Below the pieces are notes generated by a model that had not been told where the DNA came from, made no database searches, and saw nothing but the letters and a program-made list of their open reading frames with translations. Shown piece after piece: positions 48,888 to 58,954 of a stretch of 64,000 nt of DNA. This stretch comes from Symbiodinium kawagutii (lineage: Eukaryota; Sar; Dinophyceae; Suessiales; Symbiodiniaceae): assembly GCA_009767595.1 (NCBI GenBank), contig VSDK01016281.1:114745-178744 (forward strand), in the 5' to 3' direction. A program made the position numbers and the translations under genes. The stretch's first letter is position 1, and every line of letters starts with the position of its first letter.

Positions 48888-50317
48888 CTGATTTTGGACG
48901 CCTGCAGCGTGCTGGAAGCTCGGGGAGAGTTCCATATCGTGTCCTGGCTCAGATCGCAGCGGCTGGACGTCCGTTGCGCCAGGATCCAATATGAATGGTT
49001 AGGGATATGGCAAGCTGGGTCAAGCAGTTAACCAACTAATGGTTGATAATAGCTGGTTAATGGTTAATAAGTAACAATAGTGGGGGATATACCAACTATA
49101 TGGCGAGCTGGGTCAAGCAGTTAACCAACCAACTAATGGTTAGTAGTGGAATAGTGATTGAGAATTAGGGGGTAACCAACAAGACTAGGGGATAGACCAG
49201 CTATGTATGGCTATGGGTCAATAGGATCCGGCTATGGGTCAAGCAGTTACCGAACCATTTTCATGGTTGGTAATAACCACTAGGGAAAACAATGGTTAAT
49301 GACAGGGGAACCATGGGGACTAAGGGTTTTGACCCATTGCCATAGTAGCTCATGGTTATTTTAGCGTGTACTGATGGTTGATATCCATTGATTGAGGTAA
49401 ATGCCATCAGTTATCACATATGATATTAGTCTTGATCAATTACTGCTGGTTCTCATACCGTTCGTAATAGGGGATACCAGGGCTTAATGCTTAATTTGCT
49501 GGTCGATGATAGATACTAAGAGGGGGTAGTAAGCAACAAGCCAGTGGGTAATCTACTACTAGCGTGTGGTTGGGATGGTTGAAGCCACCATGCAGTATTG
49601 TTCGTTGCCGTTCTTGAAATAAGCTGGGTGCCATGGTGACCCTGCCAATGGGTTTGCCCTCTGGAAAAAGACATGCTGCAACTGTCCATCCAATGAGGCA
49701 TCCAATGTATAGAAATATCAATAGCGCCGACATGCACGTCTGATGTTTACATCACACAATTTGAGACCGAATATGAGGGCTATGGGTCTTTCCTGAATCT
49801 CAGGAACCCTGGAAAACAGGTGTGTTGTGTGGCTTAAGTTGTTGACTGGCAGATGACCTTACCTGCACTGGGATAAGAATGATCAGAGAAATAAGATGAT
49901 GAGTGTATCTACTGAAAGATGAGGAGCATATTCCAATCATTCTAGAATGATTCCTTTGATATTTTGTCTAATTAGATGAATTTCATCTTTGATAGGAATG
50001 ATGCTACTCAGAAAATGGTGAGTATATCTGCTGTTGGTTTCCTCCGGCCTCCATTCCTACGAGCAGTTCGAGGTCGCTGACACAGAGGACTTGATGCAAG
50101 AGGTGCAAGCGAATGGTTTTCGGAATGGAATCGCTGTTGATGTCAACCAGGTGTGTCTACCCTCCGGTAAACTAACATGGCAATGGAAAATCCAACATTT
50201 GTGAGGGAAAACCCTGGGAAATCATTCATTAATTTATAGTGGATTATCCATTGCCATCTTAGTTCACCAGAGGATACATGGCATTTCAAGTGGTTATCCA
50301 CCAACACGAGTGCTTAA
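48888..50317 (+). CDS. Unrecognised gene, three exons, one intron formed by an inverted-repeat element
   Basis: Exon 48888-48968 reads LILDACSVLEARGEFHIVSW then LRSQRLD. Exon 50067-50166 starts FEVADTEDLMQEVQANGF and ends AVDVNQVCLPS plus one base. Exon 50271-50317 finishes EDTWHFKWLSTNTSA and TAA (50315-50317). The last intron (50167-50270, 104 bases) corresponds to a CCCTCTGG-family element, with GTAAAC at its start and TTCACCAG at its end; removing it keeps the frame open. If instead GTGTGT at 50151 is the donor, the element is just inside a longer intron. The 5' end is unknown. The product looks soluble and mixed-charge; I do not recognise it. Confidence 0.5.
48989..49345. repeat. Family 4 repeat, compound copy
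   Basis: Several blocks GGCGAGCTGGGTCAAGCAG and GGTCAAGCAGTTAACC, ending in TTTTGACCCATTGCCATAG; similar organisation to 2820-3177. Confidence 0.5.
50158..50276. mobile_element. Family 3 element acting as a likely intron
   Basis: Left CCCTCCGGTAAACTAACATG, right ATCTTAGTTCACCAGAGGA, TA-bounded. GT at 50167 and AG at 50270 define a 104-base intron that joins two coding stretches in phase. Confidence 0.5.
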
Positions 50318-50469
50318 TACTTGGGGTTATCATCTGTCACATCAGTGGATGGCGAGTCAGCTTGGAGTCAGCAACTAGCTTGGTTGCTTCATGTTGAGGT
50401 CAGGTCTACCTGGAATGATCATCCGACCCTCCACCCCTTGCCGCACAACGGGTTGATACCTTTGAACCG

Positions 50470-50769
50470 TTGCGCCACCCTTGGCATGAAGAACAGTTGG
50501 ATCGGATCCGCCATGGCGGAACTATTGTGGAAGATTTGTGGATCACCAACGGTCGATTTCTGCTACCCCTTGGTAAACGAACCTTGCAAGGGGAAATTCA
50601 CAATAGAAATAGCTGGTTTCCCAGCATTTACCTTCCTACAACAAAGGTAATTTCCGATTGCCAGTTTAGGGACTACCACGTTGGGTACTACATGTCTTGT
50701 TGTTGGCTCCGGATGACCGTTGATCATGCCCCAATGGACAAAAGTAGCCATATTCTTCAGCCGTGTTGA
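50470..50769 (+). CDS. Open frame running through a diverged inverted-repeat element
   Basis: The frame reads HPWHEEQLDRIRHGGTIVED then LWITNGRFLLPLG, crosses a diverged CCCTCTGG-family element (50564-50675) without a stop, and continues YMSCCWLRMTVDHAPMDKSS to TGA at 50767-50769. Either an acceptor at 50496 plus a donor GTAAAC at 50573 make a spliced exon, or the element has become coding. It could be the first part of the gene ending at 51153. Confidence 0.5.
   Translation: MRHPWHEEQLDRIRHGGTIVEDLWITNGRFLLPLGKRTLQGEIHNRNSWFPSIYLPTTKVISDCQFRDYHVGYYMSCCWLRMTVDHAPMDKSSHILQPC
50564..50675. mobile_element. Family 3 element, diverged, within an open frame
   Basis: CCCCTTGGTAAACGAACCTT on the left and GATTGCCAGTTTAGGGAC on the right. 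It follows the coding stretch ending GRFLLPLG and remains stop-free in that frame. Confidence 0.5.
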
Positions 50770-50948
50770 AGCCGCTTGTTGGTTGCTTTTTGTTTGTAGG
50801 GAACTGTAGTACCTCTTTACTTTGGCCAAAATTTTATCTTCTTACCTCTTCAAGTTGAGCTATAGTGCCTACTGTATCTGGTAATAAATCAGCAATGGTA
50901 AGGAGATGACCATAACCCATCAGTAGATTTATGCCTAGCACCTCTCAG

Positions 50949-51153
50949 CCGAATCACCTGTGAGGCCTGTGCTGTGGTGATGAAGAGCAAACTCTTCACC
51001 CCGAACTTCGCCTTCCCTTTCCACGTGGAGGGTGCGCGGATGTGCGCGGACACTGTCGGGCATTCCATGGGTCCATGGCAATTGGAAGGTCCTGCAGTTC
51101 TGAAAAGAAGCCAAGAGGACGAGATGCACATAATTTCCATGGATAATAATTAG
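50949..51153 (+). CDS. Unrecognised terminal exon
   Basis: Acceptor CACCTCTCAG is followed by RITCEACAVVMKSKLFTPNF, AFPFHVEGARMCADTVGH and a Glu/Asp/Met-rich end, stopping at TAG 51151-51153. The C-x2-C in the first residues and the even codon use are persuasive. A donor at GGTCCT (about 51089) could end the exon earlier. It probably belongs with the frame at 50470-50769, though phase is not proven. Confidence 0.5.
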
Positions 51154-51234
51154 GCATAATAATCCATCAAAAGCATCAAAACCCATCAAAAATCCATCAA
51201 AACCAACGGGGTCCCATAGACATTTTGAATTTCC

Positions 51235-51444
51235 ATGGATCGGTGGGTGCCTTTGCTTGCGCCAGGCCTTCCAAAGTCATACCCAGGCAACGACAATCCA
51301 TGGGATGGGATGACTCGGTGCTTGTTGCTGGTGGCCGGTGCCATAGTGGGTCATGATATCCAAGCAGGTGGGTCCACCAACGGAACCCCCAAATATTTGG
51401 TTTCTCAAGGTTCGGGGATTTCCAGTTTAGAGATAGAGCCTTAA
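51235..51444 (+). CDS. Possible small open frame, 69 codons
   Basis: ATG-to-stop frame with coding-like codons: LLAPGLPKSYPGNDNPWDG, then TRCLLLVAGAIVGHDIQAGG, which may include a short hydrophobic helix. It begins shortly after the previous stop. Its 3' part overlaps a degenerate half inverted repeat (TTGGTTTCTCAAGG). Not recognised. A following region (51441-51714) is open on both strands and cannot be assigned. Confidence 0.5.
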   Translation: MDRWVPLLAPGLPKSYPGNDNPWDGMTRCLLLVAGAIVGHDIQAGGSTNGTPKYLVSQGSGISSLEIEP

Positions 51445-52144
51445 ATCACTCGTTCAAGGTTGGTGAACGATGATGGGCCAACGATGACCGTGGCTGTTGT
51501 GGTTATGAGTATCAGCCAACCGATCCAGCTATTCGTGCCAGCAAAATTCCAAGAACATAGCAATTCCAGCATGACACCTCGTAGCAAAACATGCTTTCTC
51601 AAAGCGGTTCGCTCAGGTTCCAAATCTCCCATCTTATGGCCAGATAGCCTGTCCGTGGACAGACACCAGATCCCACTGATGCACTTGCAGAGGGCATTTT
51701 GGGCCATGCCATGACAGACATGTATGTCTGCCCCTAGGCATTGGTAGATCCATCAGAATCAAACAGGACTATTTTTGACCACAAACACGTAGTGATTCAT
51801 CATCATCATGATATATATATATATATATACATATATCTCGGGGGTTGATCAATATAGATCTCCCATTGAATGTATTTGGCAGTATTTTGCATGTATATAC
51901 ATGTTTATGCATGTACCACATTGTCACAGCAAGTTTAAGTACGAAGTGCTGAACTTCCGTGTTACGGAAAATTGAATAGATTCAACTCACAATAAAATCA
52001 ACTCATCATAACATCAAAATCAGACTCAGAATTAAAATCAACTCAGAATGAAATTAATTCAGAATAAAATCAAGCCCACCATTAAACCAATCTCACAAAG
52101 AATCAACTCGAGATACAATCAACTCACAATAAGATCAACTCACA

Positions 52145-52685
52145 ATTGGCAGGGCTGTGCCAGGTGATGTTGGAGAAGTGTTGAATTCTCATTTTGTGTT
52201 GGCAGACGCAGTTTTTGGTGCATCTGGAGCTGTTCTGGGATTGCTTTCCGCAATGGCAGGGCTGTGACCAGTGATGTTGAAGAAGTGTGGGATCTTGGTT
52301 GTGTGCCACAAGCGTGGCACTTTGAGCATCTTGATGTTCTTGGAAGTTGCAAGAATGGAGGAACTCTTGCGCGAAATACGATTTGATCGATTTTGGGCAT
52401 TAGACGCATCACGAAACCTGGTGTTTTCTCGCCAAAACCGCGTTGAGAGATGTCACAAAGCGGGCTTCCGAATTGGACGGTTTCAAGATGTTCTCCCTTT
52501 GCTTCCGGCTTGCCTCGGATAGGTTCGGGCTTGGTTTGTGTGACTGTTGCTAAAAACTGGATATGTCAAAGTTGTCATCTAACTTTGTGTGGCATGTGTG
52601 GTATTTGGTGCATCTGGAGCTGTTTTGGCATTGCTTTTGGCACTGGCAGGGCGCTGACAGGTGAAGTTGAAGAAGTGTTGAGGAT
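52145..52685. repeat. Triplicated local segment
   Basis: GGTGCATCTGGAGCTGTT and the following 55 bases occur at 52217-52291 and 52606-52680; a shorter related piece (GCAGGGCTGTGCCAGGTGAT) is at 52145-52200. In one frame each encodes a similar peptide (GASGAVLGLLSAMAGL) followed by a stop. Confidence 0.5.
52271..52522 (+). CDS. Possible exon in a duplicated region
   Basis: A frame ending in a stop at 52522 contains EVARMEELLREIRFDRFWAL and FSRQNRVERCHKAGFRIG, plausible charged helical sequence. It starts inside one copy of the local repeat at 52217-52291. Product unknown; splice sites not determined. Confidence 0.5.
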   Translation: MMLKKCGILVVCHKRGTLSILMFLEVARMEELLREIRFDRFWALDASRNLVFSRQNRVERCHKAGFRIGRFQDVLPLLPACLG

Positions 52686-53026
52686 TGTGACTTTGAGAAT
52701 GTATTGGCAGAATTCTCTTTGCTAAGAAGCGGTTTGGGAAGAAAATGTGTTTGTAAGAAAATGTGTTGGTAGGATTTGTTTGGTAAGAATATGTTGGTAA
52801 GAAGATGTTGGTCTGAATTTGTTTGGTAAGAAAGCTGCAAGTCAAACACTGTATGAAACAACAAGCGCAGGCACGCACCCACACACAAAGGACAGTCCGA
52901 ACACAAGCGCAAACAACATCAAAGCAAGCAAGCGCCGAAGAGACAATCCGCCCAAAGCTTGGAACAAGAACCTCGCCCAAACTCCTATAGCCAAAACATT
53001 TCGCCAACCTCCAACCGCCTCCCTGA

Positions 53027-53341
53027 TCAAATTTCCCTCCTATTGGAAACTTCCACCCCCGCACTTGTAGATCTTGTGCAGATTGCTCCCTTTTCACAAC
53101 GGCAGACCCCAAATCCTTCAAAGACTGTCCGCAAAAAGTTGGTTAATGTCAGGATCCTCAAACCATTGTTTTCAAGAGCTGGAAATGACAAGGGGAGCTC
53201 AATGGCTTGATCACTCCCTTCGCTGATGAGAAACAAAGCTGCGCCAAGAATCAACAGAAACAATGACCACTTGCGACCACTTGGTGATATTCTCCCTCTG
53301 CTGACCCGGTCGCACTCCCCATTCTGAATTGTACCATCCAC
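53027..53341 (-). CDS. Possible minus-strand ORF with an N-terminal membrane anchor
   Basis: An intronless 104-codon frame starts at an ATG (53341) and reads ISPSGRKWSLFLLILGAALF, a type II-like anchor, then ELPLSFPALENNGLRILTLT, ending after VSNRREI with TGA. It sits in an unusually repeat-poor stretch (52840-53340). A longer overlapping minus-strand frame (52579-53121) also exists, so it could be chance. Family unknown. Confidence 0.5.
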   Translation of the reverse strand: MDGTIQNGECDRVSRGRISPSGRKWSLFLLILGAALFLISEGSDQAIELPLSFPALENNGLRILTLTNFLRTVFEGFGVCRCEKGAICTRSTSAGVEVSNRREI

Positions 53342-54604
53342 TAATCACCAATTTTGTAAACAACGCTTGCAGCTATTGTGATTTACAATCGATCATCATT
53401 AAACCATCACGACGAATCACTTAACCATCATGACCCATCATTAATCATGACTAACCATCAGCCATGATCACACATCATTAACCATGATTAACCATCACTA
53501 TTCATGGGAAACGACCATGATCAACCACCATCAAAGACACAACCAACCAACACATCAGCCGCACCCAGACAACACACAGCCGCAAGGCACTGACCACTTG
53601 TTGGCAGATCGTGCCATCGTCACAGGCTGTCGGGAATTCCCAGGGATGGTGCCTTGCTGTTGGGTCATGGCAACGTGTGGTGTCTATCGATAGGGCGTCC
53701 CAAGGATCGACGTTTTCCCTGATCATTTCTGGCTGGTCTGGGTATTGACAAAGGCACAAGGACAGGTCTTAACAAATCTGCAAGATCAAGAATTTTTGCA
53801 ACAAAGTGATGAAACAACTTCTCCAAATATGAAGGTGGAGAGTGAAACGCAGGCATTTCAAGTGATCGCCAAAGAACTGTCGGGAAGATGCAACAGCGTC
53901 GCTAGCTGATGAGTGATGACTTCATGGCTATCAGTTTGTTTGAACGTTTCCGCCACCACAATTGTTGTTTAGATACATTTTTTGTGGGTGTTTGACCTCT
54001 ATGTACCACTCTGATCGAAATACTTCCATGCATACACGTCTCTGTCCTTTCGTAGTGAGCCTAGCCTTCTTCATCTGCTGACTGCTGACCCTATCCCCTA
54101 GCCATCGTTCACCTGCTTAACAACTTCTAACCATTCTGAATCACCCTACCATGGTTTTCAATTAACCGTTTCAAACCACCGTTAAACACTATTGGTAATT
54201 ATTTAGCATGATTATTGATATTAGCATTACCAATTTTCATTATATAGTAACCATCATGAACCAGCATAAACCACCATTTGCCACTGGTGACCATTATCAA
54301 CCACCATTATCAACCACCATTATCAACCTAATGAGCCCCCATGATTGTTTGAAATCAACCCCCTTTCTCTGTTATCTTGAACCATCGAATTATAGCAGAA
54401 TAACGATTATTCCAAAGAACAGTGAACTGAATCATCATCAACAATGATCATGGATGCCATATTCTTTGAAATGATATATAATCATGAACAATATTACCCT
54501 ACCATCAGCCCAAAGAAATATACAATTCCACTATTACAATTTAATCATCAACATGGTACCCTAGCCATCCCTACCCACCATCAGCCCATGATACCATGCT
54601 CCAG

Positions 54605-54699
54605 GCGAGCGGTCCAAAGAGGTCCCTTTGTTCTACAGTCGTTGGGCACCTTGGCTGATTCTGAGAGGGCAACTGTTGCACCACCAGAAACCAGGAACA
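54605..54699 (+). CDS. Possible exon
   Basis: Acceptor CTCCAG precedes RAVQRGPFVLQSLGTLADSE then RATVAPPETR. Coding-like compared with the surrounding ATGG/AACC-rich repeats. Donor uncertain (GTTGCA at 54675 is one choice). Product unknown. Confidence 0.5.
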
Positions 54700-55516
54700 A
54701 TGGTTACTTAATGGTGAGTCAATGACGATTAGTTTAGTTAATGGTGAGTTTAATGATGCATGGCTGCCTGGCTAACTGGTTGTTGATGGTCAGTTATTGG
54801 TGAGTGTACCTAACCATTAGGTGAATTAACAAGCATTAGTTTGCCAAGTGTTAAGTAAACTGGTTGCTAAATTGTTCATCATGAGCCAATGATGCAGGAC
54901 TAGTGATGGTGAATGTTAGTTGATGGTTGATCTTAATGGTAAATCAAACATGTTAGTATTATTACCGGCAACCACTGAATGGTGAGTTAATGGTGAATGG
55001 TTCGTGAATGGTTGATGGATGGTCCATGGATGGTTTGTAATGCTTAGTTCAAGGTTAAGAACGGTCAGTAAGCATGCTCAGTGATGATTACTGGTGGGTC
55101 AATGATGCTTAACAACTAAGGTGAATATAGATGGATCAGTGATGAGAATGGTTCATATCGATCTTGACTGGTCAATAGTGATTATACAATTACTCATGTT
55201 CGATTGTACGACTTCGTAAACAACCTCAGCTTTGAATAGCTGGGCTTATGAATCATCCATTTTCAACTGTGGTGTACCAAGCTGGCAGTTTTCTTGGCCC
55301 TATTAGCGGATGATGAATTGGCGGTCACATGCCCTAGTCTACAGGCTTTTTGGCGGGTTCATGGCTGGTTTGTAGCTGGATTGTAGCCGATTCATGATGG
55401 CTGCTTTATGGCTGATTTATGGCTGATTTGTGGCGGCTTGGCTGGTTTTTTGTCACCTAAAACCCTCGATTGGAAGGACCACGATATCCCTGCGACGCTG
55501 GTGTTCCATTGGTAAA

Positions 55517-55871
55517 TCGCTTCCAGGAGAAGAAACCGCCGCAGTCGCCGAACTTTCGCTTCCAGCGTGGCATGCCTACGATGCCTTTGCAGCTTGGCTG
55601 ATCCGGGGTGCTGGGCCAAGCTTCTTGTTGTTTCCATCTGGTGAGGCAGATTCCTGGCCATGCGGTCAGGCGGCCTGGCTTGAAGGATCCACCCCTAGGT
55701 GTGACGTTTGGGTGCGGTGTTGGTTCGTCATCTCGCGAAGGGGTCAGGTGTCAAGCCGCTGGGAGCTGGCTACACCATGCATCGTTGAGGGGATATGCTG
55801 CGTGCGGGTGTGTTCAACTGGATGAGCGTGCAATGACAAGCTCGGAGGACGACTCTGAACTTACAAGACGC
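55517..55871 (+). CDS. GC-rich coding-like region, frame ambiguous
   Basis: One frame reads AAVAELSLPAWHAYDAFAAW then LIRGAGPSFLLFPSGEAD and continues to a TGA at 55823-55825. A second frame over the 3' half reads LDERAMTSSEDDSELTRRNQ. Possibly two exons in different frames. The region sits about 65 bases upstream of the small membrane-protein gene. Product unknown. Confidence 0.5.
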
Positions 55872-55936
55872 AATCAGTGGTAGGAACACCCTGTGATTGA
55901 TGGATTGGTTGGGTGGGTAGGTTGATTGGTTGAATC

Positions 55937-56566
55937 ATGTTATGGATCACCATGAGTTCCGTCTGTTGGGCTGGCATTGTTTGCATTTTTTTCTATTTTT
56001 TGCTGGCATCTATCACTTCAAGTTGGCCAGTTTGTAAAGGAGACAACCTTCGTATCATTTCACCCAGAACAAGAGAAAAGAAGGTGCTCATGATAAGAAC
56101 TGTTGGTGTATATACAACATATGATTCAGATGATGGTAAATGTTGGTTGATTCTATACCCACAGTCAATCGATTGGAAAGCTTTCACATATGTGACGTCG
56201 ATCCAGCAAGATCTTCATGATGACATCAGCAGGTTTTCCCCACTCAACCTGGCCTCGCTGCTTAACAAAAGAGCAGTGGACCGAGTTTTTGTTCGATTTT
56301 TCTATCGTAAAATACTCGTCAAGCTGATCAGTATAGTCGTTGCCCAGCTTGTAGTTTTCCATTACACCAATGATATACCAGTTTATGATTTTGCTACGAT
56401 GGTTCTGCCGTTTAACGGCAGCAGGTGAGCATGGTTCGAACCATCAAGCCACTGCAGTCGGCCTGCCAACGAGGTTGGAGGACTAGCGCAGCCCGCTCGC
56501 TTGAGCCCATCTGACGCCAGTGAGATCACCCGCCCGACGGAGCAGCTGCAGATGGAGATGTGCTGA
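55937..56566 (+). CDS. Complete two-exon gene for a small membrane protein of unknown family
   Basis: Exon 1 (55937-56424) opens with ATG; an in-frame TGA two codons upstream fixes the start region. A second ATG at 55952 is an alternative. The exon ends at a good donor (AG before GTGAGC). The 96-base intron ends CGCCAG, and exon 2 (56521-56566) continues in phase as EITRPTEQLQMEMC and TGA. The product is about 177 residues. Residues 9-28 (VCWAGIVCIFFYFLLASITS) form a membrane helix or signal anchor; a second hydrophobic stretch near residues 127-143 reads ILVKLISIVVAQLVVF. Exon 1 uses many A/T third positions, unlike other exons here, which suggests recent acquisition or a different expression class. 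Not recognised. Confidence 0.5.
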
Positions 56567-57023
56567 GAGGAGACGAGCAAGGAGAGAATCAAAACCAGCC
56601 GAGGCAGCCGCAGGTTGATGGTGGAATCTGGTGGATATGGGATCAGCTGTTCCTGGCAATTCATGGGGTTTGTTGAATTGTTGATAGTGGCGTGGTTCAG
56701 TGATTGTTCAGTGACGGAAGGGGCTGAAATACATCCAGCCACCGCGGCATGGCCTCGGCGTTGAAGAGGCGACGGCACCCTCGGCGAATGTTGGGAAAAG
56801 ACCTGTGCCGAGGGGTGCAACTCTCGGTGGTGGTTTCCAGCATAATTAACCAACAATACTACAGGTATAACTCCAACGAAAATAGGTGTACCAGATCACC
56901 ACACTATTAGCTGGTTGGTGGTTTCAAATCTTTTTTATTGTCGAACATACCTAGGGATGAAAACTTCGAATTTTTGCACCTCCGGGGTCGACTTGTTGGT
57001 TTTGTTAGAACTTCGGCGGCCGG

Positions 57024-57461
57024 GTGACTAAATGTTTTCCCTCTGAAACCGCTGCTTTCATTTTGGGAAGTGAAGATCGGAGATCGCCTCATGGCACAGA
57101 AGCACTTGGCTTTGCTTTGAAAGATGGAAGTCGTAGGGGAATTAGACACACCAACAAATGCTGGTGGATCATCATTCGAACAACTTTGACCGGCTATTTC
57201 AGCGACCAAAATTTGTGGGTAGAAACCTCCCTGACCACTCTGACAAGAGAAGGAAACCTGGGGCGACAGGCTGTGTACCAAGTCTCACATAGTGTTGGCC
57301 TACAGGTCATGATTGAAAGTCGTCTTGTTCTTAGTGTAACCACTATCATTACTGCGCTGAATGATGGTTTGGTAGACAAATCACTGACAATTTTTGTTGG
57401 GTTCCCAATAATCATTTCTGTGGTGATTCTTGTTACTACTTTGATTTCTCTCGTTTTGTAA
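57024..57461 (+). CDS. Possible ORF with a C-terminal hydrophobic tail
   Basis: A 145-codon frame ends in a strongly hydrophobic tail (FVGFPIIISVVILVTTLISL) directly before the stop, like a tail-anchored protein. Both strands are open here (minus frames 56907-57281 and 57194-57532), which lowers confidence. It is preceded by a TGGTTGGTGGTTTCAAA motif shared with 58265. May be element-derived. Confidence 0.5.
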   Translation: MTKCFPSETAAFILGSEDRRSPHGTEALGFALKDGSRRGIRHTNKCWWIIIRTTLTGYFSDQNLWVETSLTTLTREGNLGRQAVYQVSHSVGLQVMIESRLVLSVTTIITALNDGLVDKSLTIFVGFPIIISVVILVTTLISLVL

Positions 57462-58530
57462 CGGGTCAGCTGAGTTGGTGAACCGCTGGTATGGGCCTTC
57501 GAGGTGTCATAGATGAATTTGCAAAGGTCCAACCCTGTGAATGAGATTCAGACTCGCAGTTTCACTGGTCATGACCAGTCGCTGTGATTGCTCCCTATCC
57601 CAAATTGGTTAGGCCTCAAAACATATCGGAATGCTGCAGGTAGGAGAGTGCAAAAGATGGCTGCAGCAATTTTTGTTTCTCATTCGTCAGTCCAGACATG
57701 GGTTGTTCTTCCCGGCATCACATTGAAGGTCTTTAGATTTCCATGTTGAGAAACAAATTCACTTCCGTGAGCGCACACCGAGCAACGGGGGTATCCATCA
57801 AGAAGGGAGGGTACACCATGTGTTACTAGGCTCCAAACGATGTCACTAGCGTAACTACCTCGGGCAGCCGGTGGGGTCGCTGGCACCATTTTTGCGATCA
57901 CGAATCGGCTCGTTGAGCGGGTGCGCTGCGGACCTGGTGTTTCCTAGCTGCAGAGACACAAAACTTCCTGAGTTGATGGTTCATGATGCTTGATGATGGT
58001 GATGCTTGATGCTTGATGATTGTTGATGGTTGATGGTGGTCAATAGTTATGAAGAAATGATGGCTCATACTTACTGGTGATATAGTAGTGGTTATTGTTG
58101 GTTAGTAGATGATTGTACGGAATAACAACTATTCATGGCGAACCAATGCTTTTTCATAGTGGTATTGCTGGCAACCGCGGTGAACTGCTTCCTTTTGGGA
58201 TTCCCAAAGTAGATCATCCTTTCGATGACAAGACCTGTTTTGTCGAAAGTACAGTTACTTGTCTGGGTGGTGGTTTTAAACATTTTTTATTTTCCCTATC
58301 AGTTATTAACAAATGGTTGGTTGACTAATATTTTTCACAGGGGTTGAAACCACCAACCAGTTGTCCAAGAGGAAGCACGTGGGAATTGACGTTGCTGGTG
58401 CATGCTCCTGCATGGAGTTCAGTGCATCCCCATGCACAAGTGTACGTGAACGCTAGGCATGATATTGGGGCGCACGCTTCGCATACGGAGTCGTAGTTGT
58501 ATTGAGGTGACTGATGTCGTACACACACAC

Positions 58531-58635
58531 AAATATAGAGGTTTCTCAAAATAGGGGTACCCAAAAAATGGATGGTTTATGACTATAAATGGTTAATAAC
58601 TAGATGATTTGGGGGATCCCCTATTTTGAGAATTG
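58531..58635. mobile_element. Family 1 element
   Basis: Arms AGAGGTTTCTCAAAATAGGG and CCCTATTTTGAGAATTGACT. Confidence 0.5.
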
Positions 58636-58954
58636 ACTATATTATATATGATTCACTCATTGATTGATATACGCACACCTTTTGGTGACCAGCATTTGGA
58701 CTCAATGCATACGCGCACACACACACACACGTTCTAGATATCTTCGTATGTACCTATGCCCGTGTGTATGTACATATGTATGGATATGTAGAGACATTTA
58801 CGCATTTTCACGTAATGTGATCTAATGTGATGTAAATGTAGATAGTAGATATAATGCAAATATGTGATGTAATCTATCTACATTATATTTCTATCAATCT
58901 ACAGATGTGATCTTGTACCAGACCTAATGTGGTGTAAGGAGTGTCTGGTCGCAG

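Larger units (their letters stand above)
51445..54604. other. Gene-poor region with isolated open frames
   Basis: Contains AATCAACTCA-type repeats (51965-52145), the triplicated segment, TTGGTAAGAA-type tandem words (52730-52840), a repeat-poor block (52840-53340) and ACCATCA zones. Apart from the listed candidates nothing gene-like is seen. Confidence 0.5.
56567..58954. other. Intergenic region
   Basis: GC-rich piece at 56740-56830 open in three frames, the 57024-57461 frame, a pair of TGGTTGGTGGTTTCAAA-type arms (56908 and 58265-58362) suggesting another element family, a family 1 copy, and CA and TATA tracts near 58700-58880. Confidence 0.5.

Noticed and set aside
56413-56435. GGTTCGAACC, resembling a tRNA T-loop
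   Set aside because: It is a simple palindrome; no matching acceptor, D or anticodon arms upstream.
56383-56856. 157-codon minus-strand frame
   Set aside because: Shadow of the plus-strand gene 55937-56566 and its GC-rich downstream region; no better codon bias.
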